In this document: positions 45,285 to 53,172 of the stretch, in pieces | Layout of the letters: every line of letters starts with the position of its first letter | Position numbering within the stretch: the first letter of the stretch is position 1 | From: SSC4 sp964443225 | GTDB lineage: Bacteria > Chloroflexota > Anaerolineae > SSC4 > Amarolineaceae | Length of the DNA stretch: 64,000 nucleotides | Assembly (NCBI GenBank): GCA_964443225.1 | Contig: CAYUCC010000009.1 | Coordinates: 37,706 to 101,705, forward strand | Direction: 5' to 3' | Notes under the pieces: generated by a model | What the model was told of the DNA's origin: nothing | The model's input: only the letters and a program-made list of their open reading frames with translations | Database searches by the model: none | Translations under genes and position numbers: made by a program

Positions 45285-47657
45285 CTACACCTTCACCTCC
45301 ACACCGCATTCCACCAATAACGCATTGACCGCCGCCACGTCCGATGGCGCGACTGTAGCCAGGCCAAGCCTCGCTTCCGGCTTGAACGGTTTGAGATATC
45401 GCGCGAGCCTGGGGTTGCGGCGCAGTTCGTCCAGCGTGTCTTGATCGCGGAACTGTACCAGGGTGATCGTCTCCACCTGCGCCGTACCGTAGTGGTGGCT
45501 CCAGGCCTTGATCTTCGCCTGCAAGGCCATGGAAATGTCGCCCACCGCCATCTCCCGCAAGCCTGCCAGAACCGCTTCGGCATCCTGGCCGGCGGCGCTT
45601 GCCCGTGCCATGCTGCGCGGGGTGATTTGCCAGCCCGCCGCAGTCTGTTCGCAGAACGAACTCAAGGGGCCGAGGGTATAGAGATTGGGGATTGGCTGGA
45701 GAAACGTGATCAGGCCGTCTTCGTCGACGGTGATGGTGTGCTGGCGGGCGGTAAAAGGATTGTCGATCCGCGTGGGCAGTTCCTCGGCGTCCAGCAGGGC
45801 GCGCTCCAGTTCAGCCACCTTCGAGGCCCGTACGATCAAACCGGTTGGGCTGGCACGGCTGATCACCGCTGGCCGGCAGCGGGGATCATTCAACAGGGCC
45901 TCGATCAATGCCGGCGTGGCAGCCTCCAACCAACCCACCAGTTTGTGCACGGTGATCCGCTCGAAATCGGACTGCCATTCGGTCAGGCTGCGTGCCACGT
46001 TCTGCGGCAGGGCAGAACCGGTCACCTCTTCCAGCCAGGCCGCGATCTGCGCCGTGGATTGTCCTTCCAGCTGCGCCCCGTAAACCGAATCGCGCGACAA
46101 CTCGTACTCGATCGCACGCGCGGCGTTTTGACGGTTGGCAAAGCTGTCCAATCGCACCAGGACCGCATCCGAAATTGGGTCGAACGCAAAGATGCGGAAG
46201 TTGGGCTGCACAACGACGCGTCCACGTTCTTCGGGTATCTCCGGCGGCGGTGTACCCAACAGCAGCCAGCGACCCATCTCCGTCAGCCGGACCGCCGCGA
46301 CGCCGTCCGGTGCCGCGCCCCCCTGGGGTGTCACTGGCTGCGCATAACCGAGATCGACCAAACCCAGCCAGTAGAGTCCCTCGGTGAGCACCGACCGCAT
46401 GAAGGCACTCTCCACGCCCTTCCAGCCCGCTTCCTCGTTGTTCTGGTACATCGGCCATGCCCAGCCGAGTTCGTTGTGGTCGTAAGGTGAAAGAAAAAGG
46501 AAGGAGTACGGCTGGTAACCATAGCTGCTGGCGACTTTTTCGGCCGTAAGTCGATCCACCAAAAACTCATCGTTGTGTATCAGGAGATAATCATCGAGCT
46601 CGTCCAGTGTCACCCACGCCGCGCTCGTGCCCTGCCCTTTTTCGATCTGCTTTACCAACTCCGTCAGCGCAGCGAGCACCGCTCGCCGCGCCGTGGGGAC
46701 GGGGGCTGGTGTCTGGCGAGCCAACACATCGGTCGACGAGGTCGATCCCATGTGCGTGGCCCACAGTTCGTTCCACCAGAGTCCATCGCGCCATTCTTCG
46801 AAACTGCGCTGCACCCGCGTAGCCGCTCGCTGTGAGAAAAACGGCGGCGCGAGGGTTGCTTCCAGGTGACTTCCGTAGCCCCGCACCTTCAGGATATCGA
46901 GCGCGCCGGCCAGGCAACGCATGAACAACAGGCGGCGATAATCGCTCTCTTTGCTGCCGGTCTTGATGGTTTCGGCGACCAACAGCTGGCCGGCGACCCG
47001 CCTGAGGTCGGTGACGCGCACCAAACCGGCGTTGGTAAGCTGCAGCGTCGTCTCACGGCTGGCACTCCACAACAGATACAGATCGCGTTGGCACGTACGC
47101 GCCGATCCTGCCAGTGTCTGCACAATCTGCGGCACGAGCCGTTCCTTGACGGGGAGGGGTGGCAGGTGCGCGGCGACCTCGGCCGGGATAAAGACGTAGC
47201 GCCCACCCCGAAAATCGATTGTGGTATTGGCGGTCCGTGACGGGTACGGCGTGTGGGTCCAGATCAAACCGTGTCGCAGCAGTTCTTCCAGTACCTGGAA
47301 AAACGGGGGCAGTCCCGATTTTTGTGCGGCCGAAGAAGCGGTACCTGGTTGGGTGTACCGGAAAGGCGATTCTTCTTCCTTCGCAGCGACCCCTGCGCGG
47401 ATCAGCAGACTGCGCAGGCGCCGCGTACGCAGCGTTGCATTCGCATCCTGAAGAATCTCCAGGGCACGGCGGCCCGCCGGACTCAGTTGATCGAGCGCGC
47501 GCCGGATGCGTGCCGGATCGCCCGCGATTCTCAGCCAGAGAGCGATCTTGGCCTGCTTCGAACCGGGCACGTCCGTCACACCCGCGGTGCGCAGTACAAC
47601 ACCCAACTCGTTGGCGCTAAACTCGTTGATCACCTCGGCAAGCAGGGTCGGTTTCAT
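45285..47657 (-). CDS. Helicase-associated protein, XPB operon partner 2 (790 aa)
   Basis: ATG 47657 shares one base with the stop of the upstream gene (TGATG), so I reject a 100-residue upstream extension. The protein begins MKPTLLAEVINEFSANELGVVLRTAG and has several winged-helix-like segments. It contains the region recognised in bacterial XPB/Ssl2 helicase-associated proteins (HTITVDEDGLITFLQPIPNLYTLGPLSSFCEQTAAGWQITPRSMARA). It ends in an alpha/beta module (ITLVQFRDQDTLDEL..LGLATVAPSDVAAVNALLVECGV). No nuclease motif is evident. The operon position implies work with the XPB helicase, probably in DNA repair or transcription-coupled processes; this is inference from context. Confidence 0.75.
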   Translation of the reverse strand: MKPTLLAEVINEFSANELGVVLRTAGVTDVPGSKQAKIALWLRIAGDPARIRRALDQLSPAGRRALEILQDANATLRTRRLRSLLIRAGVAAKEEESPFRYTQPGTASSAAQKSGLPPFFQVLEELLRHGLIWTHTPYPSRTANTTIDFRGGRYVFIPAEVAAHLPPLPVKERLVPQIVQTLAGSARTCQRDLYLLWSASRETTLQLTNAGLVRVTDLRRVAGQLLVAETIKTGSKESDYRRLLFMRCLAGALDILKVRGYGSHLEATLAPPFFSQRAATRVQRSFEEWRDGLWWNELWATHMGSTSSTDVLARQTPAPVPTARRAVLAALTELVKQIEKGQGTSAAWVTLDELDDYLLIHNDEFLVDRLTAEKVASSYGYQPYSFLFLSPYDHNELGWAWPMYQNNEEAGWKGVESAFMRSVLTEGLYWLGLVDLGYAQPVTPQGGAAPDGVAAVRLTEMGRWLLLGTPPPEIPEERGRVVVQPNFRIFAFDPISDAVLVRLDSFANRQNAARAIEYELSRDSVYGAQLEGQSTAQIAAWLEEVTGSALPQNVARSLTEWQSDFERITVHKLVGWLEAATPALIEALLNDPRCRPAVISRASPTGLIVRASKVAELERALLDAEELPTRIDNPFTARQHTITVDEDGLITFLQPIPNLYTLGPLSSFCEQTAAGWQITPRSMARASAAGQDAEAVLAGLREMAVGDISMALQAKIKAWSHHYGTAQVETITLVQFRDQDTLDELRRNPRLARYLKPFKPEARLGLATVAPSDVAAVNALLVECGVEVKV

Positions 47658-49456
47658 CACAGCACTCGTGGCGTATAGCCCCGCCGGCGCAGCTCCGTGA
47701 TCAGGTCCGGTGCGTCTTCTGGACTGAGGAGCACAATGCAGCGCGGGGTGGGCTGGTAGAAGGTCACGTTGAGCGGTCCAATGATCGCGCGCATCTCCTC
47801 CGACAGCACATCTTCGCCCATCTCGACCACGGCCACCTTGTCGTAAAGCTGATACCGGCCCACACGACTTTGCCAGGTCTGCAGTATGTCTTGCACCGAC
47901 ACCGGGAGGGGTGCTCCAGAATCTGCAAACGCCTGCGCCACCGCTGCCGCGTGCCACCCTTCGCTCAGTGCGCGGCGGAATGTCGCGTTGGACAGCTTCA
48001 GTTCCGTAGATTTGGCGTTCCGCTGCCGCTCGACGCTGATCAGCCGCAGCAGGCGACGCAAGGTGCCGGTGCGCCAGTCGTTACTCAGTTCGATGGTCCC
48101 GTTGGCATGAAAAACCAGCGCCCCGCGCGGCGGCGGCTGCGGCGTGCCCTCGGGAACCGTACTCGGCACACGAAATGCAGCGGTCTGGCCCCCCTGGTAG
48201 GCGACCTGCACCCACAACAACCAGGTGGCCGGGCCGGTTAACCACGCCTCGACGAAGCGGCCGTAGGTCTTCCTCCAAACGTCGAACGACATCTGCTGAG
48301 CGTCCAGCACCTGGTTGTCGATGACCCATTTCCATTCAGTCCGCATCCCGATCGGGGTCAAAAAATCGCGGTGGAGGTGGTAGATGAGCCTGAGAAACGA
48401 CTCGGTGGCGTACCAGGTATCAGGGGCCAGGCCGTTGACCAGCCCGGCCAACCAGATGCCGGCCGTGCGGGAAGATGCCAGCAGGTGTTCGATCGTGTGG
48501 TTCTGGTTTTCAGGCCGTACACGGTAGTTCTTCGTCTGCGCCATCACAACATCCCACTCGCTCCAGGATGCAGTCCGGTTCTTTCTCGGCGGATTCACGT
48601 AGGCCTGGCGCAGAAGCTGCACGTGCTGGACAGCGGTTGCCATCTCCCACGCGGTGTCTGTCTTTACGACCACGTGCGCAGACATCTGATCCGGTTGTAT
48701 CTTCGACACGGTCAGGCCCGCAGCATCCATGAGGTCGAGGAGAAACCGCGCCAGGTGCTGCTCAGCATCCGTGCGGTATCCCCAACGGGCCAGGGTATTG
48801 GGAGCAACCAGACTCGGCCGGCGCGGATCGATCGATTCCGGCTTGCCCGGCGTGGGTTTGGTTTTGGAATGTGGTGCCAGCGTGAGGGTTGGCTGCTGAG
48901 TCGTCAGCGCACTCAACAGCTGCTGCGTATGGCCCGAAATCTCGGTCAGGCTCAACAGACGAGGAGGCCGCAGTCGATCGGCGGCCGGGTGGAGCAGCCT
49001 GGTCGCGGCGGGACGCGGCATCCACTGCCGGTAGATACCAGGCAATTGGTAGCCCGGGTACTCACGGTAGAAGAGCAAACAGCGCTCGGCCAGACTCTCC
49101 ATGTGAGTCTTGATGGATTCGAGCGCCAGGGGCCGGCCGGCCCCCTCGGCAAGCACAGCCTGCAGATGTCTGGCGGACGAGTCTCGTATCCCAATGTAGG
49201 CGAGCCACGTCAGGACCACCAGTTCGTCTTCGGGCAGCGTCTGTACGGCGGATGCCATGCGCACCGGATCGGTCAGGTAACCCAACATTTGCGTAACCAG
49301 ATCGTTTTTGGCGAGTCCCTTCAATGGCCAGCCCCAGGCGCGTGCCGCCTGACGCAGTGCCTGGGCCGTGGTCGACTCCAGGAAATCGCGCAGTGCCGCC
49401 CGCTGGCGTTCCAGTTCGGGATCAGCGACGGTCGAAACCAGCTCACCAGCCGGCAT
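47657..49456 (-). CDS. XPB operon partner 1 (599 aa)
   Basis: I chose ATG 49456 (MPAGELVSTVADPELERQRAAL), which overlaps the end of the XPB gene by 14 bp; an upstream extension of 32 residues is antisense-like. The N-terminal half is helical with winged-helix character (LRQAARAWGWPLKGLAKNDLVTQML, LPEDELVVLTWLAYIGI). A conserved-looking ALVFHANGTIELSNDWRTGTLRRLLRLISVE follows. The end (KVAVVEMGEDVLSEEMRAI..RCIVLLSPEDAPDLITELRRRGY) has the same strand-helix pattern as the end of partner 2, suggesting a shared C-terminal fold. No enzyme signature is seen. Both overlaps in this operon imply fixed stoichiometry with XPB. Confidence 0.72.
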   Translation of the reverse strand: MPAGELVSTVADPELERQRAALRDFLESTTAQALRQAARAWGWPLKGLAKNDLVTQMLGYLTDPVRMASAVQTLPEDELVVLTWLAYIGIRDSSARHLQAVLAEGAGRPLALESIKTHMESLAERCLLFYREYPGYQLPGIYRQWMPRPAATRLLHPAADRLRPPRLLSLTEISGHTQQLLSALTTQQPTLTLAPHSKTKPTPGKPESIDPRRPSLVAPNTLARWGYRTDAEQHLARFLLDLMDAAGLTVSKIQPDQMSAHVVVKTDTAWEMATAVQHVQLLRQAYVNPPRKNRTASWSEWDVVMAQTKNYRVRPENQNHTIEHLLASSRTAGIWLAGLVNGLAPDTWYATESFLRLIYHLHRDFLTPIGMRTEWKWVIDNQVLDAQQMSFDVWRKTYGRFVEAWLTGPATWLLWVQVAYQGGQTAAFRVPSTVPEGTPQPPPRGALVFHANGTIELSNDWRTGTLRRLLRLISVERQRNAKSTELKLSNATFRRALSEGWHAAAVAQAFADSGAPLPVSVQDILQTWQSRVGRYQLYDKVAVVEMGEDVLSEEMRAIIGPLNVTFYQPTPRCIVLLSPEDAPDLITELRRRGYTPRVL

Positions 49457-51239
49457 GGTCGCGCTCCGGGTCGTAATCCGGCAGGTCATCGCGGTACAGA
49501 ATCTCGTACTTGTACCCCTGCTCGGTGAGGAACATCTGTCGTTTGGCGCCAAAGGTCTGATCTTTGGTATCGCGCATCACGATGGCGTAAAAATGGGCGG
49601 GACGACCGTCACGTTTCGGGCGCAGGATGCGGCCCAGGCGCTGCGCCTCCTCCTGCCGCGAGCCAAAGGTGCCGCTGATCTCGACGGCGACGCTGACGTC
49701 GGGCAGATCGATGGCGAAGTTGGCCACCTTGGACACGACCAGGTGACGCAGCTCACCGCTGCGCATCTGCTGGTAGAGCTGCTGCCGTTCGCGCGTCGGC
49801 GTTTTGCCGGTCAGCAGCGGTGCGCGCAGACGATTGGCGACCTCGTCGAGCTGATCGAGGTACGTGCCGATGACCAATACCTGGTCGTTGGGATGTTTGG
49901 CGATGATCTGCTCCACCGCCGAGATCTTGGCCGGATCGGTGGCCGCAATGACGATCTGCTCACGACTCTCGGCCAGCGCATAACTGAACCGCCGCTCCGG
50001 CGTCATGTCCAGGCGAATCTCGTGACAGTGTGCCGTCGCAATCCAGCCCTGTCGTTCCAGGTCCTTCCACGGCACGTCGTACTTCTTGGGGCCGATCAGG
50101 GCAAAAACGTGGTCTTCTTTGCCGTCTTCACGCACCAGGGTGGCGGTCAGTCCCAACCGGCGGCGAGCCTGCAGCTCGGCCGTCATACGGAAGACCGGCG
50201 CCGGCAGCAAGTGCACTTCATCGTAGATGACCAGGCCCCAGTCACGTTCGCGGAAGAGGCCAAAATGAGGAAAGACGGCCGGCGTCAGTGGTGCGCTCAG
50301 GTCGTCCTCGTCGAAATCGTCGGTGATGCTCCCATCCGCATTGGCGGCCGCCGCGCGTTTGCGACGCTGCCGGTAGGTCAGAATCTGGTAGGTGGTCACG
50401 GTGACCGGCTTGATCTCTTTGAGGTCACCGGTATACTCACCAATCTCGTTCGGATCGAGGCTGGTCTTGTCGGCCAGCTCGTCCATCCACTGGCGCACGG
50501 CCACCGTGTTGGTGGTCAGGATCAGGGTATTGGTCTGCAGTTTTTCCATCACCCCCATGCCGACCAGGGTTTTGCCCGCCCCGCACGGCAGCACGATCAC
50601 GCCCGAACCCCCGCGCGCCGTACCGCCGGCGTGGAAGACTTCGACGGCGTCCTGCTGGTAGTGGCGCAGCGCCAGGGGCAGCTGGTTGGTGCGCATCACC
50701 GGCCGCAGCTGCAGCGGCAGTCCGGCACCGTCGACGTAACCCGCCAGGTCTTCAGCGGGATAACCGATGTCGACCAACGCCTTTTTGATGTGCCCACGCA
50801 GTGCAGGATCGACGCGCACCGTGTGTTTGTCGATTTCCTGCAGGATGTACGGGCGTACCTTTCGCTGCCGGCTGACTTCCAGCATGAGCAGCGCATCGTC
50901 GGCGGTCAGCAGCAGCTCGCCGGTGGCACCGGGCCGCAGCTTGAGCCGGCCGAACCGGCTGACGTAGTCACGTACATCGGCCTGGATATTGCCGGGCACG
51001 TCGTATTTGCTGAAGCGCATCAGGCTGTCGACGATGGCATCCGCCGTAAGCCCGCTGGCCGCCGCATTCCACAGCGACAGCGGTGAGAGGCGGTAGGTGT
51101 GGATGTGTTCGGGACTCTTCTCCAGCTCGGCGAAACGCGCCAGTGCATCACGCGCCTCCGCATACTGGGGGTTGTCGACCTCCAGCAGCACGGTTTTGTC
51201 GCTCTGCACGACCATTGGGTTGAAAGGATTCACGGCCAT
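49443..51239 (-). CDS. XPB-type DNA helicase (superfamily 2)
   Basis: The start at 51239 (MAVNPFNPMVVQ) has GAGG 7 nt upstream; an ATG at 51245 sits 1 nt from that site. Features: an N-terminal XPB-specific domain (about 10-185), Walker A LPCGAGKT (about 217-224), motif II DEVH (about 340-343), the XPB RED motif in TATLVREDGKE (about 370), and motif VI AQRLGRILRPK. A charged insert (about 295-320, RRKRAAAANADGSITDDFDEDD) sits between motifs Ia and II. XPB homologs unwind DNA with 3'-5' polarity and open repair bubbles. It leads a three-gene operon with two partner proteins. Length and motifs are complete, so it should be active. Confidence 0.92.
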   Translation of the reverse strand: MAVNPFNPMVVQSDKTVLLEVDNPQYAEARDALARFAELEKSPEHIHTYRLSPLSLWNAAASGLTADAIVDSLMRFSKYDVPGNIQADVRDYVSRFGRLKLRPGATGELLLTADDALLMLEVSRQRKVRPYILQEIDKHTVRVDPALRGHIKKALVDIGYPAEDLAGYVDGAGLPLQLRPVMRTNQLPLALRHYQQDAVEVFHAGGTARGGSGVIVLPCGAGKTLVGMGVMEKLQTNTLILTTNTVAVRQWMDELADKTSLDPNEIGEYTGDLKEIKPVTVTTYQILTYRQRRKRAAAANADGSITDDFDEDDLSAPLTPAVFPHFGLFRERDWGLVIYDEVHLLPAPVFRMTAELQARRRLGLTATLVREDGKEDHVFALIGPKKYDVPWKDLERQGWIATAHCHEIRLDMTPERRFSYALAESREQIVIAATDPAKISAVEQIIAKHPNDQVLVIGTYLDQLDEVANRLRAPLLTGKTPTRERQQLYQQMRSGELRHLVVSKVANFAIDLPDVSVAVEISGTFGSRQEEAQRLGRILRPKRDGRPAHFYAIVMRDTKDQTFGAKRQMFLTEQGYKYEILYRDDLPDYDPERDHAGW

Positions 51240-51258
51240 GGGCATACCTCAAACTCGG

Positions 51259-51286
51259 AGTATACCGCGTGTCATCCCAAAGTCAA
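51259..51286 (-). promoter_or_regulatory. Sigma70-type promoter of the XPB operon
   Basis: On the minus strand: TTGACT (51286-51281), a 16-nt spacer and TATACT (51264-51259). The transcript would start near 51252, leaving only about 13 nt before ATG 51239. Confidence 0.65.
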
Positions 51287-51305
51287 AAGCGACAATGAAT
51301 AGGTC

Positions 51306-51434
51306 TTGACCACACCTTACGACGGTTTTGCCCGCGAGCTGTTGGCGCTGTACAATACGGGTCAAGCCGACGTGGAAACTATCGTTGCGGTAGCCAACAA
51401 ACACGGTGTGCGCCTCGAAGGTGACGTGCCGTAA
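51306..51434 (+). CDS. Short ORF or gene relic (42 aa)
   Basis: The frame begins right after a stop with TTG 51306 and reads YDGFARELLALYNTGQADVE..VAVANKHGVRLEGDVP. It looks protein-like, with a short alternating helix and strand, but has no ribosome-binding site. It may be the C-terminal relic of a lost gene or a very small protein. It lies 29 bp before the flavoprotein gene. Confidence 0.35.
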   Translation: MTTPYDGFARELLALYNTGQADVETIVAVANKHGVRLEGDVP

Positions 51435-51463
51435 TAAACGCACTGTCCGGTGGAGGAAGGTGC

Positions 51464-52699
51464 ATGACCCATCGACGAATCGAAACGATCATCATTGGCG
51501 GTGGGCAGGCGGGCCTGGCGACCAGCTACTGGCTCACGCAGCACGGTCGCGAGCATCTCGTGCTGGAAAAAATGAGCCGGCCCGGCCATGCCTGGCGGCA
51601 GCGCTGGGACAGCTTCACCCTGGTGACACCGAACTGGATGTTCCGCCTACCTGGTGCCGAGTACCAAGGTGATGCGCCCGGTGGCTTTATGCCACGCGAC
51701 GAGGTCGTTGCCACCTTCGAGCAGTACGTGGCTGACTACCAAATGCCGGTGTCGTATGGGGTCGAGGTCACGGCGGTCGAACCGCTGGCTGGCCGGCCCG
51801 GTTATCTCGTGCGCCTGCCCGACCAGGCGATCGAAGCCCGTCACGTCGTCGTCGCCACCGGGCTCTACCAACACGCCAAAATCCCCGACTTTGCCAGCCG
51901 GCTGCCCGCCGAAGTGGCGCAGCTGCATTCCGAGCAGTACCGCAGCCCTGGTGCCCTGCCCCCTGGCGCAGTTCTGGTCGTCGGCAGCGGTCAGTCGGGC
52001 TGCCAGATCGCCGAAGAGCTGCGCGCAAGCGGCCGGCGGGTGTTCTTCAGCATTGGTACATGCGGCCGTGCGCCGCGACGCTACCGCGGGAGAGACATCT
52101 TCGACTGGTTGGACCTGATCCGTTTCCTGGACCGCACACCCGACGTGCTGCCGTCACCCAAGGCACGGTTGGGCGCCAATCCCCACGTCTCGGGTGCCGG
52201 CGGCGGACACGACCTCAACCTGCACCAGTTTGCGCGTGACGGCATGACCCTGCTCGGCCACCTGCGCGGCGCATCGGACGAGCGCATCGGCCTGGCACCC
52301 GACCTGCACGAGAGCCTGGCCAAAGTGGATCAGTTCGAGACCCAGCTGCTGACATTGATCGACAGCGCAATCACCCGCTTCAGGCTCGATGCGCCCGCAC
52401 AACCGCACCCTCTTCTGCGCGACGGCTATGCACAAGCACAAATCACCGAAATCGACCTGGAAGCCGCCGGCATCACCTCGCTGATCTGGGCCGCCGGCTA
52501 CCGCTTCGACTACAGCCTGGTCAAGCTGCCCGTGACCGACAGTGTTGGTTTTCCGGTACAGCAGCGCGGCGTCACAGCGTTCCCCGGTCTTTACTTCATC
52601 GGGATGCCCTGGCTGCATACGCAGAAATCGGGCCTTCTGGCAGGTGTGGGCGACGACGCAGCGTACATCGCCGCCCACATGGTTGCGTCGAAGGGATAG
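51464..52699 (+). CDS. FAD-dependent flavoprotein / monooxygenase-like (411 aa)
   Basis: ATG 51464 with GGAGGAAGG upstream. It has the FAD-binding motif IIIGGGQAGLATSYWL at the N-terminus, RWDSFTLVTPNWMFRLPG, VVVATGLYQ, and a second dinucleotide motif VLVVGSGQSGCQIAEEL (about 170). LIWAAGYRFDYSLV and FPGLYFIGMPWLHTQKSGLL near the C-terminus are typical of CzcO/flavin-containing monooxygenase-like proteins, including the group annotated as putative flavoproteins in Actinobacteria and Chloroflexota. It probably uses NADPH and oxygen; the substrate is unknown. It has no operon partner. Confidence 0.85.
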   Translation: MTHRRIETIIIGGGQAGLATSYWLTQHGREHLVLEKMSRPGHAWRQRWDSFTLVTPNWMFRLPGAEYQGDAPGGFMPRDEVVATFEQYVADYQMPVSYGVEVTAVEPLAGRPGYLVRLPDQAIEARHVVVATGLYQHAKIPDFASRLPAEVAQLHSEQYRSPGALPPGAVLVVGSGQSGCQIAEELRASGRRVFFSIGTCGRAPRRYRGRDIFDWLDLIRFLDRTPDVLPSPKARLGANPHVSGAGGGHDLNLHQFARDGMTLLGHLRGASDERIGLAPDLHESLAKVDQFETQLLTLIDSAITRFRLDAPAQPHPLLRDGYAQAQITEIDLEAAGITSLIWAAGYRFDYSLVKLPVTDSVGFPVQQRGVTAFPGLYFIGMPWLHTQKSGLLAGVGDDAAYIAAHMVASKG

Positions 52700-52702
52700 G
52701 GC

Positions 52703-52721
52703 TGGGACTTTGCATGTCCCA
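52703..52721. terminator. Short hairpin after the flavoprotein gene
   Basis: TGGGAC (52703-52708), a 7-nt loop and GTCCCA (52716-52721), beginning 3 bp after the stop codon and followed by AAA. It is a weak terminator candidate. Confidence 0.35.
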
Positions 52722-53081
52722 AAACGTCACCAGCTGCCGCTGCGGCGCACACAGCCATCCCCACCGGCTCGTCACCCGCATGGTGTCCACGATATCGACA
52801 TCCCCATCGAGGTCGATATCCATGCCCGGCGCGAGACTGCCCCACGCAGCGGCCACGGCCTGGATGTCGAGCAGGTCGACGAAACCATCCCCATTGACGT
52901 CCTCGCGGAGGGTAACACAAATCTGCGCCTGGTGACCCAGTCCGTCGTTGTAGATGTACAGCCCCGGGCTGTCCATCTGCAGGCGATAGAGGTGGTCAGG
53001 GGCCAGCCTGCCGCCGTCCCAGCCGATGAAAAACTGGCAATGCGAGGATGGCATGATCTGATGCGACATGTGTCCTTGCAT
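52722..53081 (-). pseudogene. Fragment of a dockerin-bearing secreted protein
   Basis: The minus-strand frame from ATG 53081 reads SSHCQFFIGWDGGRLAPDHLYRLQ.. YIYNDGLGHQAQICVTLREDVNGDGFVDLLDIQAVAAAWG.. DIDLDGDVDIVDTMRVTSRWGWL, a complete two-repeat dockerin pair preceded by beta-type sequence. It lacks a signal peptide and the body of the protein. The frame runs on antisense through the end of the flavoprotein gene to 52596, which is unlikely to be real. It is best read as the 3' remnant of a larger surface-protein gene similar to others in this window. Confidence 0.55.
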
Positions 53082-53103
53082 CCGGTGGTACTTGTGTTAT
53101 ACT
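53076..53103 (+). promoter_or_regulatory. Promoter of the SARP-STAND regulator
   Basis: TTGCAT (53076-53081), a 16-nt spacer and TATACT (53098-53103). It gives a leader of about 62 nt before GTG 53173. Confidence 0.6.
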
Positions 53104-53172
53104 CAAGTCCTATTCTGTCCACCATCCTACCCGGCGATCGTTTAGAAATCATTTATCGGGAGCCATTTTATC

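Noticed and set aside
49368..51086. 572-codon plus-strand frame opposite the XPB gene
   Set aside because: XPB motifs are complete on the minus strand; the plus frame is a shadow.
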